DNA of 64,000 nt from Rhyacichthys aspro (lineage: Eukaryota; Chordata; Actinopteri; Gobiiformes; Rhyacichthyidae). The stretch spans positions 17,615,330 to 17,679,329 of the forward strand of contig CM072154.1 of the NCBI GenBank assembly GCA_036850595.1, given 5' to 3'. A model generated the notes under the pieces. That model worked only from the letters and a program-made list of their open reading frames with translations, made no database searches and was not told the DNA's origin. The position numbers and the translations under genes are program-made. Shown here piece by piece: positions 36,086 to 48,956 of the stretch (its first letter is position 1; each line of letters opens with the position of its first letter).

Positions 36086-39000
36086 CAAAAACCTCAAACC
36101 AGTGCTTAGCCTCCGTCTGTAAAAGTGTATGAAATTAATGTAGAGTTCAGCAGTATAAATACATATGAAATTTACATTTATTTTTATTTATTGCCTTTTA
36201 ATACTATCATATAATCTGTAGTTTTCATTAAATTGTTACATAAAGCACTAAACTAGAGTACCCAGTGCAATGCTCTATTTGTCCACTAGAGGCCCTTATA
36301 ACTTCAGCTTTGTTTATACAAAGCATTAAGACAGACCTGAAAATATTCAGTAATTCTCAGGCTTTTTAAAGCAGTCCATCAGATTTTCATGATCAGATTA
36401 ATATTTACACCTTTTATAAAGATTAAAGAATACATTTATGGAAATACAACTGTATACTGTGCAATAAAAACAGTAATTACAGCAACATAATGTTTGTAAA
36501 ATGAAAGCTAAAATAATGAGACAACACAGAGAGTAAATGTCAGTTTTTTTTATTAAGTCTAATGTTATTGAATTTCTTTAATGCCTACTTGGTTGCATCT
36601 ATCCTGCATTCACAGAAGCTCTTAAGCGAACCATGCAAAGCCATTCCTCTTTAGTTGAGTGGGACCTTTTCCATTTCGTGGCAGAGGCCAACATGCTTGT
36701 CTCTGAAGTGATGGTCAATTAACTCTATGCTTTTATGCTGTTCAGCTTATCGTTTGTGGAGACTTAAAGCAGTGAACTGAAGTTGGAGCTTGACCTTCTA
36801 GTTCAACCTCAGAAGAGTTAATTGCTCCAACAATTTAAATGATTAAAGCTGCACAGACACAACCTCTTCATTAACAGATATATAAACCTGTTGGGGATCT
36901 CAGGCTTTAAAAACTGAAGATGATAAAGTCCTGAGAAAATGTATTAATGTTCTTATCTCCAAATATATAATTGAAACTAGTAGTAATGTATTAAGTCATT
37001 TAAAAGCTTGTTATATTCCTGATTATCACAAAATTCAAACATGTTAAGTTTGAATAATGGCCATAAACTGCAAGACCTCTAAACACATGAATCCATATCT
37101 CGTTCTGTTTCACCATGAGTCATCTTGAAGTCACCTGACGCAGCCAACAGGCTGTAAAGAGCTGTGCTTTTTCATTAAATTCATTATGGCTTTTTGAGCA
37201 GAGTCAAATACTGACTGAGAAGTAACTAGTGGCTACATATTCACAGCCCATAAATCACGGTGATTTTTCAAACCTCCCCCTTTTACAGTTTTTGATTCAT
37301 GCTCCGTATATTTTCAGTTTAGCAGAGTCAAATGCAAAATACATCCTCTTCTATAAAAAACTAAACCCCATTCCACTTAAAAAATAAACATTTATGTCAA
37401 GACTTTGAAACAAGTAGCACGGCAGCAGACAAAATGCAAATGACAACAGTAGATTACACAAGAACACAGTCAGTACACTGAAAGAACATAGCAGTACACC
37501 TCTAATCAATACTGAACACACAAAGTGGATCACATATATATACTGTATATATAGATATTTATAGGAAGGCAGATTTGCTTTGGAGAGTACAAAGCCACTA
37601 TTTTCCTCTGCTTCAGGATCTTTGAAATAGCACTTAAGAGTTGTCTGTACATTATGTATTCTCAGAAGAGGACCCAGACAGCTTCAGTGAATTCTACTCC
37701 TTTTTTTTTTTTTTTACTGTGGCTTGCTGTTTCCATGATATCTATATTCAATAGTCTAATAGAGGATTTAAGCTATTTCATATCCTATAGTATTTACAGC
37801 TTGTGTTGCCTTGATTGGACAGAAAACCTGAGGAATTTCTAATCCGACAGTGCAAAAGCAGAGACTAACACCTCATATCTGCTTTAGACTGAAAAACATC
37901 AATTCTGGGACCTTTAAAATGGGACAGATTCTTCTCCGACAGCATCAAATGTTGTGCCAAATGAGGTTTATTTAAGACGTCTTGTGGTATTTCTGCTGCT
38001 GTCTATATTTCTCCACCTGGTATTCCTATGTGTGATGGAGTGGAGTGATTCACGCAGCACCTCTCTGATAAGTGTGACTTCCTTTTCTCACCCACACAAA
38101 AGATGCTGTGGAGCACACAGCAACAGAGACACTCAACCAATTAAAAAAAAAAAAAAGGCTGAATTTGAGTAAATGCCTTCCACCCTGACATTTAGGCTAA
38201 GTCAAATGTGCCATTGCAGAAAGATATGTTTTGTTTTTAAGACTTTTAAAAGAGCAGTGGATTAAACATCTTTGATAAATGAAGGGTTACATAGCTCTAT
38301 ATTCAAACACACATCACTGTTATGGAGTATTTAGTCACTGACCTGGGAGTACCAATCCTTCTGCTGCACAACAAACAAACAATATCTATTTTCTGTTATC
38401 CCTCTCCTTCTAGTAGTATTTAAGATGAAAACTAGCAGCACATGACCTATAATTGACTCTACAGTAGCCATGTAGATGTTTGTTAGCTCAATAGGTTAGG
38501 TTTCTTAAATGTATTTATTTTTTGTACTGTTTGAGATACTGCTTTGGTTATGACAAAATTCAACTGCAGCGTCTAAACTGACAGAAAGTTAGTCAAAATG
38601 ACACAGTAAAAACTTTCCATAAAAGACTCAAAACAAACTAACACGCTTCTCTAGACTTTACTTAAAAACAAGTCACTAAATGGGCCTGACAGCCACTGTC
38701 TGTTTGAACTTCAGTGAGAGTGTCTCGTACGGCAGACAGAAGGACAAAACAAACACATCTGGCCGAATGGAGGCTGTCATTGGACAGGACCCAAAGGGAA
38801 TGGCTTATTGTTTCTGTGACCCATGATAACACACTTATCTCCTCTGCTCAGAGACAACTACATCGAAAGCCGCAGGCAGCTTTATCCCCTCAAAAGAAGC
38901 AATTAACATTTAATCCTGTCAAACCATGTTGTATTGAGACACAAAGGCAGCATCACTCATTAAAGTCAGTCCTTACTGTTTAAGACACTGTTATAAAATA

Positions 39001-40249
39001 TGCACAGCATATTAGAGAGCTGCAAACTCTTGCAACATTTACCAATGACAGACCAGTGGATCTTCTGGAGGATACAATTATTCCCCTGTGGTGTAAAAGC
39101 CTCCCTGTCAGCAGCCACACATTCATGTCAGCACTCTTCAGAAAATGTACGGCCTCTGTAATATTATTCGCAGGTTTGATTTTTGTATGGGCCCGTAATG
39201 GACTCTGTGCTGCTCACTGATCATCTTTTACAAACCACAGGGCAATATGGCTACATTTGAAAAATCAGCAGGACATCAGGTTTCCATCTGAACATAAATA
39301 TTTAAACACACCAAGTCTGATTTGAAACGATATAGATTAAAATATAGTAACATTTTGTATCTGAAGTCTGTTTTACAGTCAGCACAGGATTACAGCCAGA
39401 GCTGGCATGTATTTGCATCGACTAGTCTTTAACTTCCAGGTAGTGTAACAGTAGCACAATAACAGAGAAAAACAAATGCTAGGTGTTGGCCAAAAGGAAG
39501 AAGTGGCACCTGTGTGGGTTTATGCAACAACAACAGAGTCTTAATATGCACCAATACCAGTAAGTAAAAACACAGAGACAATGTAATTACTTGTTAAAAA
39601 AGATAGACTTTCTGAAAATGTCATGGTTTCTTATTGTCATACTTGTGCTACTGTTTTGCAAGATAAATTCTTACACGTCTGGCGAAGCGACTTGTTTTAC
39701 AGCGGACCACTTTGCTAAAGATGACTCAATCCTAATGACAGATGTATTTGAGGCCTGCTGTCTGTCTGGCTCTCTCAGTCTGGGTCCTTGTGTTGATAGA
39801 AGAGCTGTAAGTGTACCTAATGTTTACATAAGATGCAAGCTATTCTAGTCCTTATAAATACACTATAATTATAAGCCAACCACCATCCGAATCACTCCAT
39901 GCATCATGTATGTCCCGTCACCTAAGCGGTCTGATTTGTCACTTCCTGAGAGCTCAAGTCAACATCTAATCCTCTACTTGTAAGACTTTCCACTGCCAAT
40001 GCGCACTGCCGTTCCTTCACAGTATGAAAATTAAGTGCTACAGAATAAAATGCTGGAAAAGTCCTGCTCATTGTCTTCGAGTTGACAACAAGACAGTTGT
40101 TTTGTAATCCCTTTAAGATCCTTATTACATCCACATGGTATAATCTACACTACCCTTCTCCGCTCTCGAGGTCCCAGTCACAGTAAAATACAACATGGCT
40201 CACGTTGTCCCACGTAAATCCGGCTGCGTGGCGTCCATCTTGTTCAATC
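36086..40249 (-). other. atxn7l2-amigo1 intergenic; probably includes amigo1 3'UTR
   Basis: No coding signal is seen on either strand. In mammals cyb561d1 lies here; no cytochrome b561 helix block is visible. The genes converge. Much of 37000-40249 could be amigo1 3'UTR, which is long in mammals. A minus-strand AATAAA at 36553-36548, followed in that direction by T/A-rich sequence, is one possible end. A short TATATA palindrome lies at about 37532-37555. Confidence 0.4.
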
Positions 40250-41800
40250 TCAAACCACCATGGGAGTGTCTGAGAAGACCGAGCTAATGGACTCTGCTAC
40301 CGACTTCTTTCTCTTCCCTTTCATGAGCGAGCCAGCCTCTGCGTCCTGATCTTCCTCGTCCTCCTCCTCGTCCTCCTCTCCGTTGGGGTTCAGCTTACCG
40401 TTCTGTCCCTGCAAGTCCTTCGAGTCTATGAACGCCACGTGCCGGTTTATCTCCGCTTTGAGAGTCGGGTCTTCGTGGGTGGGTGTTACGCTGAGCATCG
40501 AGGAGTGGATACTATCCTCGCCCCTGGTTTTACCCTTGGGGCAACAGAGGCAGCGACACGGCGTCAGGTAAAGATACATAAGGACCAACACCACACTGGC
40601 CAAGCAGCCCACTAGCGTCGTGTAGGCCGTGTTTAGAGTCTCCCCGCTCCTGTGCATGGTGAAATTATGCACTTTCAACACAATATAGATAGTCTCATTG
40701 AAAGCCTCACTTGTCGCGAAGCAAGTGTAGGTCCCTGAATCATCAGACTTCACCGGGCTTATCTGGAGACTCCCATCAGCCATCACTTTAGCCGTCTGGT
40801 TACTTCCAGCTACCACCGGGACGTTCCCAGGCAGCGTCCATGACTTATACATGTTCCTGTGTTTCGTATCACAGCTGAGGATTAGCGTTTGCTCCAGAAA
40901 ACCCTCCTCGTCTTCTTCTTTAAAAGTGCTGCAGTTCATGTAGTCGCTGCTCAGCTCAAAAGCGCCGACTTGTGTTTTCTGTGGTCCAGGTAAAACACAC
41001 GTGTAATCGCCTTTGAAGTCCACCGCTGAGTTGAGTTTTCGGATGTACCAGTGGGCCAGCAGCGTGTACAGGTCACAGTGACAGAGCAGAGGGTTGCTGT
41101 GAAAGTAAAGTCCGTTTTTAATATAAGCAGGGAGCACTCTGAGCTCCTCGATGGGCAGCACTGATATCCTGTTTGAGGATATATCTAAGAGGCTGAGTTT
41201 ATCCAGACGGGACTTTTCCCTGACCAGCTCCAAGGGGAATCGGGAGATTTGGTTTTGGCTAAGGTAGAGCTTCTGTAGGTTATACATTGTGATAAAAGCT
41301 GAACGGTCAATCTGGGATATCCTGTTATTGTACAGCAGAAGGACCTCCAAGTTCACCAAAGGCTCGAATACAAACTCGTCGAGCTGCTGTAAGTTGTTAG
41401 AGGACAGATCTAAGTAACGCAGGTGCTTGACATAAATAAAAGCTTCGGATGAGAGAAAGCTCAGGCCGTTGTGACTCAGGAGCAAGTTTTGGAGTTTCGG
41501 GAGTCTCACCGGGGTCCACTCCGATCGTAGCCTCTCGATCTCATTGTAGCTAAGGTCTAAGACGGCAGTGTAGGGCGGTATCCCGAGCGGGACGGTGGTC
41601 AGGTTCATCTTGGAGCAGCTCACAATGTTGGAGGCGCAGATGCAGATTTTGTGGCAGTTCAGCGTCGAGGCCTGGGCCCTGGAGAGCGAGAACAGGGCCG
41701 CGGTGACTGTGAGAAGCACGGCCCATCTCGGACACCGCGGTCTCCACTGAGGTAGGGTCTCTAACAGGACGCCGCCTGTTCGTGGGGAGGCCTGCAACAT
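40250..41800 (-). CDS. amigo1: AMIGO1, LRR/Ig neuronal adhesion protein
   Basis: Coding lies in one exon, 516 aa (human 493). Residues 1-44 hold a long signal peptide. The LRRNT cysteines are at 49, 53, 55 and 62, with about six LRRs at 76-225 (LDLSYNEIERL, LDLSSNNLQQL, LYLSQNQISRF, LDISSNRISVL). The LRRCT cysteines are C240, C242, C268 and C290. The Ig C2 domain has C310 and C360 (DSGTYTC), and the membrane segment is at about 394-412. The cytoplasmic tail has an acidic run (475-484) and ends SSVFSDTPMVV, the family terminus. AMIGO1 mediates homophilic adhesion and neurite growth and is an auxiliary subunit of Kv2.1 channels. The ATG at 41800 is chosen over 41866 because a strong acceptor at 41847 puts the upstream ATG inside an intron. 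The LRR array has the normal length for the family. Confidence 0.96.
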   Translation of the reverse strand: MLQASPRTGGVLLETLPQWRPRCPRWAVLLTVTAALFSLSRAQASTLNCHKICICASNIVSCSKMNLTTVPLGIPPYTAVLDLSYNEIERLRSEWTPVRLPKLQNLLLSHNGLSFLSSEAFIYVKHLRYLDLSSNNLQQLDEFVFEPLVNLEVLLLYNNRISQIDRSAFITMYNLQKLYLSQNQISRFPLELVREKSRLDKLSLLDISSNRISVLPIEELRVLPAYIKNGLYFHSNPLLCHCDLYTLLAHWYIRKLNSAVDFKGDYTCVLPGPQKTQVGAFELSSDYMNCSTFKEEDEEGFLEQTLILSCDTKHRNMYKSWTLPGNVPVVAGSNQTAKVMADGSLQISPVKSDDSGTYTCFATSEAFNETIYIVLKVHNFTMHRSGETLNTAYTTLVGCLASVVLVLMYLYLTPCRCLCCPKGKTRGEDSIHSSMLSVTPTHEDPTLKAEINRHVAFIDSKDLQGQNGKLNPNGEEDEEEDEEDQDAEAGSLMKGKRKKSVAESISSVFSDTPMVV

Positions 41801-41846
41801 GATCCTGAAGGTGTTTATACTGATCCCATTTTCAAGAGACAGGAGG
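41801..41846 (-). other. amigo1: amigo1 5'UTR segment of the coding exon, with tiny uORF
   Basis: In gene direction a long T-rich tract ends in CTTCCAG, placing a 3' splice site at 41847. The exon then has 46 bases before the ATG, including an out-of-frame ATG that reads MGSV and stops. A second, weaker acceptor (CACCTTCAG) lies 4 bases before the ATG. A 5'UTR intron just upstream of the ATG is typical of AMIGO genes. Confidence 0.55.
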
Positions 41847-42599
41847 CTGGAAGACATCACAAACAAAAAATGCTCTTAGTTTCTTGTTTTTTTGTTTGCC
41901 AAGAATGAAAATAAACCACATGGACTGTATCCTTTAGTCTGGGCATGTAATCTTTTGACTATTCTTGGCACATTTTAGTGATTATTTACATTTAAGCCTA
42001 GTTTGATTCATTATTGATCACTACATTCTGACTATATCTGCTGAAACGGAAAACTTGAGCTGGAAAACAAGTGACATACAATACTGTTGAATATTCTGAT
42101 GACTTTATGAGCTCAGATAAAAGTAAGATTTCAAACTCTTATGAATATACAGCAATACAAGGCAGATAACTTCAATTTGGCTGCACCAGAGTGTGATTTA
42201 GAGCACCATCTGATTTACCAAATATACTCAGAGTGTGAATCTCTTGCACATGGAGGACTGTACCACAACATTTTTGCAATTTAAGCAGTCTTTGCCCAAT
42301 GGATATGGTCCCTTTTCAAAATGCACTGGTGATAAATTCAATATATTCTCATATCCTGATATATCCACACCTTTCTCACGCATAAACTTTCCCCCTGAGG
42401 CTCTGCTTTGCACGCCTTCTTCTTCTAAAACAAACACAGGCTAACCCTTGTGTGCTCACTCCTAGAACACACGCATTGATTTAACTCTCTCCGCTGCCTC
42501 TCATCATCTCCTCAATTTCAATGTCTCAAAGATACAAGATGCACTCCATAATAAAAAAAACCTGACATTATTCACAGTTGGGGCAAAAACGGACACATA

Positions 42600-43330
42600 C
42601 AGTACGTCGTATCATTCACAAAATGTCCCTGTAAACGCGGTGGAGACGTAGCACTGCACCACTCTCCTTGAAAACGAAGGGGCACAACATGGAAACGTGA
42701 GTGGAGATGGAGAGCAGGAGCAGGAGCCCTACCTTGAGCCAACACCGGGCACGATGCAGCCTCTCCAGCTCGCATCTACACGGCTCCTCGCTGGTTGTGT
42801 TGCCTCCTGCAGCCTGTCTGTCTCTCTGAGCGTGCGTCTGGTGTCGAGGACAACCGCGGATGCAGAGAGAGAGGAGGGAGAAAACACAAGCGATGTCCTC
42901 GCCAAAATAATCCACGCGCCAACCAATACCCGGTCAAAATTACGCAAAAAACATTACGTAAAGAGCACACAAGCGCGGTCCTTTTCACCAGCTACAGCCA
43001 CAGAGAAGGGACTCGGCTTTAATTCTGCTGCCCTTTCGTTTTAAGAGAGCGCACAGCCTTCTGCGAACAGGGCGACATCTGCGGATAAGTGGCGTCTTTT
43101 GCGCAGATCTGAGTGCTGTCGGGTCCCATCAGCAGCCATGGAGATAATTAGCAGGGAGCAGGCTGACGGTGACAGGCGCCCGGAGAGCTGTGTGCAGTGC
43201 AGTGTGCAGCTCGTAGGCCGCCGCTGTTTCTGAGCAGAGCTGCTGCAGTGTTGTTCAGCTCAGAGCTCAGTGGACGAGACGTGCTCAGACCCAGAAGGCG
43301 CTGTTTGACACGGACACAGCCCTGACTCTA
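42600..43330 (-). promoter_or_regulatory. amigo1: GC-rich region, probable amigo1 promoter and first exon
   Basis: G+C and CpG rise clearly above the surrounding AT-rich sequence, about 0.8-1.5 kb upstream of the coding exon. Frames that stay open here run on both strands and look like a by-product of base composition. No TATA box or exon boundary can be assigned with confidence. Confidence 0.45.
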
Positions 43331-44340
43331 ATAAACCTGATACATGACACTTAGACAATGGGAAATACCAACAAGCAGACGTTTATTATGTGTTTATATG
43401 CCATTGATGGGAGTCTAAGTAGCAACACTGGAACCATTATAAAGACTTAAAGGGGTTGTATGTAAAATTTAACTTTAAAATATGCCACAGTCTTCATCAT
43501 TGCAGTTTTAAATACTATCGTCCTGATGGTAAGGTTAGAGATATTGACATTGTTTTGGATGATGAGAACAAAAGACTCAGAAAGTGCCATCCTGGGTGGC
43601 CTGTTGTATCCCATTGTACCAGTAGAGGGAGTCATGAGCTATTGCATCCACCAAAATAATCTTTAAAAAATTAAAATATAAAAAAGATTTATGTTTATGT
43701 GTTTGTTTTCTGCTATAACCTGAGTTTATTAAGTCATGGAGTTCATAAAACCAAGAGCCATTATGCTTTGTTTTGGTCACTTTCTCCTCTCTACATCTGT
43801 TATTTAGTTTGTAACCCCAAGTTCTGTTTTTATGTCTGCAATTATCCTTATACCTTCCTTTGGGGGAAAACATTTGCAAAGCTTCTTTAAACACTATTGA
43901 CTCAACCGTATCTGGAAGACTGTATTTATGTTACTCCACAAATGACACAAACCACACCATTTCCTCGCCTCCTTCATCGCCCACGTACCAGCTAGGATTT
44001 TTGACATTAGCCACATGTACTATCTTCTATTATTTGAAATTGGTCACTTGTAAAATTGACTCTCATTAATGACTAAGTGTTTCAGTGACTTCAGTGAGTC
44101 ATTGCTGTAATTATTACTTGTCATTATTGCTTCTTCCCTCATCACAAGAAAAAGAGATATTGAAATCCAAAGCATAAATACATCAAATTCATTTATTTAT
44201 CCACGCTCGACCTATTTCCTCCGTTCAGGGTACACCAGGAACAAGGCCAGTTACAATGACTGCATTTAGAGACATTTGCATTAATTTCTACAAGCATTTA
44301 TTAATGAATTGTTATTATTATTTATTTATTTATTTTGTTT

Positions 44341-44387
44341 TGTTTGCTTGGGTAAATGGGTATTGTTTGCTTGAGTAGATGGGTTAT
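44341..44387. repeat. 23-bp tandem duplication
   Basis: TGTTTGCTTGGGTAAATGGG (44341-44360) and the diverged second unit from 44364 (TGTTTGCTTGAGTAGATGGG) are adjacent. There are two copies only. Confidence 0.7.
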
Positions 44388-44462
44388 TGTGAAATTTTGC
44401 AATTTAAATTTGTAAAAAGTGGAAATCACTCATAAATGATAACAATCCCGAGCCCAGAAAAG

Positions 44463-44540
44463 ACAAACAGATCCCAAAGTGGACAAACTGAGCCCTGAGT
44501 GGACAAACTGAACACAGAGCATCAAACTGAGCAAAGAGCT
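44463..44540. repeat. 20-bp tandem repeat, about four units
   Basis: Units begin at 44463, 44483, 44503 and about 44523, each starting with ACAAAC or CAAAC. Two inner units share ACAAACTGAGCCCTGAGTGG-like sequence. Period is exactly 20 bp, and it lies only 76 bp from the 23-bp duplication. Confidence 0.65.
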
Positions 44541-47430
44541 GTTCAGAACTAACTTGATTTTGTTTCTGTTTTTTCAGAGAACACTCATATTCCCAATTAT
44601 ATTTTTAAACCTAATTCATTTTAATTACCTTTTACTCCTTGTAAAGCCATTCAACCCCCTTTACTTCTCAAGGTCTGTTGCTTGCAGTCCTTTTTTACCA
44701 CATTTCTTCATTACAGTTCCTTGTGTGTCCATCTGATATAAATCACGGATCTTACTATAATTACAGAACATTATTTACCTGCGTCTCTTGCATTTATCGT
44801 CCATACTATTGTTTCTGTAACAGTCTAGCATCTGTTCAAGCCTTTGATCGGCTTTGTTTATGAGTGCCCACTGAGAAGGGGAAACCTTGTCATTTTTTTA
44901 CTCAAGCGAATCCACCCACGAGCAGCTTTTTGAGATTTTTTTTTCGGGTTTTCCTGAATTCACAGATATGCAGCAGCGAGCGGCGTTGGCATGACTCTGA
45001 GTGCCGTGGGCTGTGCCAAAAAGCTGCTTTGCCATCGTGGCCTCCCACTCAGGACGCCTCATAAATCAGCTAATGAATGAGGATTAGCAATAGAGGGCAG
45101 GATACTTAAACTGTCATATTTATTATTATTACCCTGATTAAAGATTGGATAAAATTATACTATAACATTCTGGTACATTTTATCTCAGTCAGACTTTGAG
45201 GGTCAAGTTGGCATCTAAACAAATGACTGCCTGTCTTGCCTGTCTTTAAATATAATGAGCAAATCTAAAGGTGTTTTTATTTTAAAGCACAGCAAACAGA
45301 TCGTCTACTTTCAATGGTAGCATTTGGCACACGTTTATGTCAATTTCTGTTAACAGCAGCATGAAGGATTAGATGTAATTGCAGTGTCTGCTGCTGCATT
45401 GTGTTGTGCAAGTGAGACCAACCGATTTAGACCAGACTGAGCTAAACATCAGACAGACATCTGTATAATTTCACAAAGAGACAGTGACAAAAATGGTTCA
45501 CTAAACAAGAGTGTATTAAGAATGTAAAAATCCAACCAGTTAAAATTAGTTTTTGATAAAAGACTGAGGTTATATGTCTTTTGTTTAAGTCCATATAAGC
45601 ATAATAATTAACCACACATTAAATTATGCTATTCAGGTCAATTCAACTATAATTATGTATTATATTACATATTGTATATTTTAAGGCTTTTGGTTCAATG
45701 GCACTTTCTTCTCACTGCTCTTCCTGGTGTTCATGATTGATTGGAGTTCCTACAGAGTCTTTATTTTTGCTTTCACAGTTTTTAGCTTAGGTCATTAGGT
45801 CTTCAGATATCCTCACTCTTTCCTATGAGAAAAAAATAGCAAAGCACTTGACTCATTAATAATTTGTCCCACCAACATTTAGGTGTAACACAAGTGAACA
45901 TCTATAAGGCAACATAACGTAAAACCCAACATCTAACAGGTGCCTGCTCCTATTGGGTTTCCTGTACACCTCTCCTCTTAGGCCAAGGTCACAACAGCAC
46001 ATACCCATCCAGACCATGACGCTGCCTGTCTACGTATTTTTTACAAATTATTTCTAAATGTGATATGTTCATCATTTTGAAGCCCCTCTTTTCTCTGTCG
46101 ACATGTGTCTGAAGTGTGACCAAATGCAGTTCTTGGTGAGATCAGCCTGACCCAGTGTAAAACCTCTGTGCCAAGAGCAGCTACTGTGACTCTTGTGAGA
46201 TGTAGCTCAAAGTGATTAATGTTTGACTCCACTTCCTGCTGCGACAGGGATAGCGTTGCCTGGCAACAGCCGGCGGCCTTTCGTTGACTGTTTTGGCTCA
46301 GTGGCAAATCTGAGGTGGCCTCGTTGTCTCTTGTTCTTACATCGTGTACCTGCTCAGATGGATTTTCTGGCACAAATCGATGCCATTAAATTTCAATATC
46401 CCTGTCTCGAGAGCTGCTTCCTTCACATGAAATCTTAAAACACGCGGCTACAGTGTTTTACTTTGTCATGTGTGTCATAAAATCCAGGAGTAAAACTTTA
46501 TCTCCCTGTGGCAGACTTGTGTGACGCGGACAGCGGACATTAATCATTAAGTGGTGGCAGAATAGTTAAGTGCGTCTGGCTCTAGTGTCCCGTACGTGCT
46601 CACCTAATGTGAACTGATCATATTTCATGTATTAATTAAACACTCAGAGATCTATTAAACTTGATCTTTTAATTTCGTGTTTACATGCAGCAAGTGGTGT
46701 CCCTGTTCAACCTGCCTCTTATGCTGACAGTAAACACACACTTTTGTCTCAGAGCTCAATGGTTTACACAACACACACAAACAAATGGATGAAACCGGAC
46801 TCCATGCTGGCTCTGCAAGTTTTTCAGCCTGCAGCAGGTGCCACACAACATAAAGCTTTATTTTTGGACATGCTCTTTGGCCTTGTAGCCTCGGTGCACA
46901 TATGTAAACACTGGTAAAACAATGTGTAGGCAATTTCAATAAAATGGAGTAAAGTGTGCTGCTCGAGAGGCCATTTTCTATTATCTTAATTTACCTGAAT
47001 TAAATATAGCATCTTTACAATAGCCAAGAATTAAACAACCTACAATGTATTGTCTATCCAAGGTCTGTCTAAAAGTGTTTCTCTGTAAATCTAACCTGGG
47101 ATGGTTTACAGGTGATACTAACTACGGCAACATATAATAGTTTAGTTAGTGAGTCAGTTTGACTTTTTCCCTCAATGTTTATTTGATTTGTCTTGAGGAA
47201 CACTTTAAATCAGCATCGCAGAATAAAAATAATGTTTGAAACCAACCAGCTGTCAATACAACTAAAATTATGACTGTACACACAAACAACCCTAATGTTG
47301 CATTCATGAGCTCCCTGGATGGTCCTTGTTTCTGTGTTGTTTCATCTCAGAAGATCAGAATGTTACTCTACACTGTGAGCTACATTGATACAAATTCTGC
47401 TTGTGCTTAATGCAGTGTAGACAATAAATT

Positions 47431-47495
47431 AAGACTGGACCCAAACTGGAATCAACCCGGGTCGCTCAAGTATGTGGTACACACTCCACCAAACT
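47431..47495 (-). repeat. SINE copy D, fragment
   Basis: On the minus strand it reads ACCACATACTTGAGCGACCC, then GGGTTGATTCCAGTTTGGGT: the middle of the family, including the B box. Head and tail are lost. Confidence 0.6.
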
Positions 47496-48767
47496 CATAG
47501 ATTAAACTCTGAACTCTAATAAAAACTCGTGACTGTTGTGGGTTAAATCCACCTCCAGCCGGTCTGGTCGGTCTAAAACTCCCTTGAGGCCCCAGGTAAA
47601 CATCAGTACTTGCTGCCCCAAAAACACTGTACTAAATAATGTACTAGCTCTAAATAAATACTGTGAGTGAAGTTTGTAAGTGGTTTGTTTATCTGATCAT
47701 GGGGTCAAGTTGCCCTTTCCTGGAGTCTGACCTCGATCCAGCTTCAAGGAAATCCAGATACAGACCAAAATATACTCCTCTCAACTATAATATTTTTGCT
47801 TACGTCTGGACTGCCTTTGTTTCCATGGCAACAGCTGTTTTGATCAGGGGATAAAATACGATAACTGAACGGCAGCATCTCAGTGAAATAAAGCTCACAC
47901 GGACGACACACGGTTAAATAAAAGCGAGTCTGTGTGTAATCTTAGCACATCTCCGTCTGTCATCGCTTAGCAACAGGCAGCGCTTCAGTCAGCCGTGACG
48001 TGACGGACCCTTACTCTAAATCACAGAGAGAGGGCTGCAGGTGTCAGCCTACACTGAGGAGCAGCCATTACCAACAATAGACATGATCAGGAGGCAGGGC
48101 ACACATTGTTTTCAGTCACTAATTAAAGCTGCCACTAATGTGGTTACAAGCCTTGCTGTAATAACGGCTGTGATTACCTCAGAGGTGACACTGTTAAGCC
48201 TACAATATGTTACAGGAAATATTTAATCTGCAAATAAGGCCGCATTCACACTAAAGGGAATAGCTTAGCTGTGATATTTCATTCTGACTGTTCGCTTAAA
48301 GCTGATTCAAATGATGCATCTTCTGGGATCTCTTCAAATTTCCTGTAAATTTTTTTGTATTTGTTGGGGATTTCTTTTTATTTCACACTATTTTCGATAC
48401 AAAAACCAGGGTCATTTACACAAGAAAAAAATCCACTAGATCTACAAGGAAGGTGTGTGTATGGTGTTAGTCTGGTTCTAGACACATAAGCAGGAGATAC
48501 AGAGGCTGCAGATCAAGGGAAAAAGAAGAAACAGAAAGAGAAGTTTATATTCACCCAAGAGCTGTAGCAGACACAGTGACATCACTGGAACAGACCCTGC
48601 ACCTGAAACCCTCTCCATTAGATAAATGTATACTGAACAACATGGACCACCCCCTGCATTGGGCTTTTGAACAAGAGAGAGCAGCAAAAGACCTAGCAAC
48701 TGAATTTGACACAGTAAAAGTTCAATAAAGTTATGACCAAACACAAAGCTTTGGGCAAACACCTCGT
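47496..48767. other. Non-coding stretch with a possible conserved element
   Basis: No coding signal. The part at about 48090-48240 is of balanced composition with TAATTAA-type words and is listed among candidate regulatory elements in the findings. Confidence 0.35.
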
Positions 48768-48956
48768 CAAAACTGGGCCTAAAACTGGCTCAAAAATAAA
48801 CCAAGACTAAACCCGGACCCGGACTGAATCATGTCTGAGCAATGATTAAACCAGGAATTGATTGTACAATGATTTTGAACACGAGAACTTTACAAGCAGT
48901 TATTGATTTTATTGATTTTGCAATAACCAAACGCTTGCAATATCTTGTGCAGCTGT
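48768..48956 (-). mobile_element. Decayed copy of the AGGGCTGCACAAT element
   Basis: The right end GCAATATCTTGTGCAGCTGT (48937-48956) matches the reverse of the 28835 terminus with substitutions. Next to it is ATTGATTTTGCAATAACC, similar to the inner arm. The left part holds AAACCAAGACTAAACCCGGAC-like words, the reverse of the TTGGTTTAG minisatellite. The left terminus is not found. Confidence 0.5.

Larger units (their letters stand above)
43331..47430. other. Non-coding AT-rich stretch
   Basis: No exon-like signal with family similarity on either strand. It contains the two small tandem repeats near 44.34 and 44.46 kb. The rest is unremarkable. Confidence 0.45.

Noticed and set aside
38120..38165. 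CAATTA(A)n GGCTGAA resembling the SINE tail
   Set aside because: No SINE body upstream; the match is a short A-rich word.
41801..41866. 22-residue N-terminal extension of amigo1 from ATG 41866
   Set aside because: It crosses a strong acceptor (T-rich tract and CTTCCAG at 41847), so the upstream ATG is intronic; ATG 41800 gives a good signal peptide.
42616..43044. Open frames on both strands upstream of amigo1
   Set aside because: They overlap on opposite strands in a GC-rich region, show no family similarity and end at no matching splice sites; promoter/5'UTR is the better reading.
48478..48762. 94-codon Leu/Cys-rich minus-strand frame
   Set aside because: The hydrophobic composition comes from complementing an A/G-rich stretch; no family or splice context.
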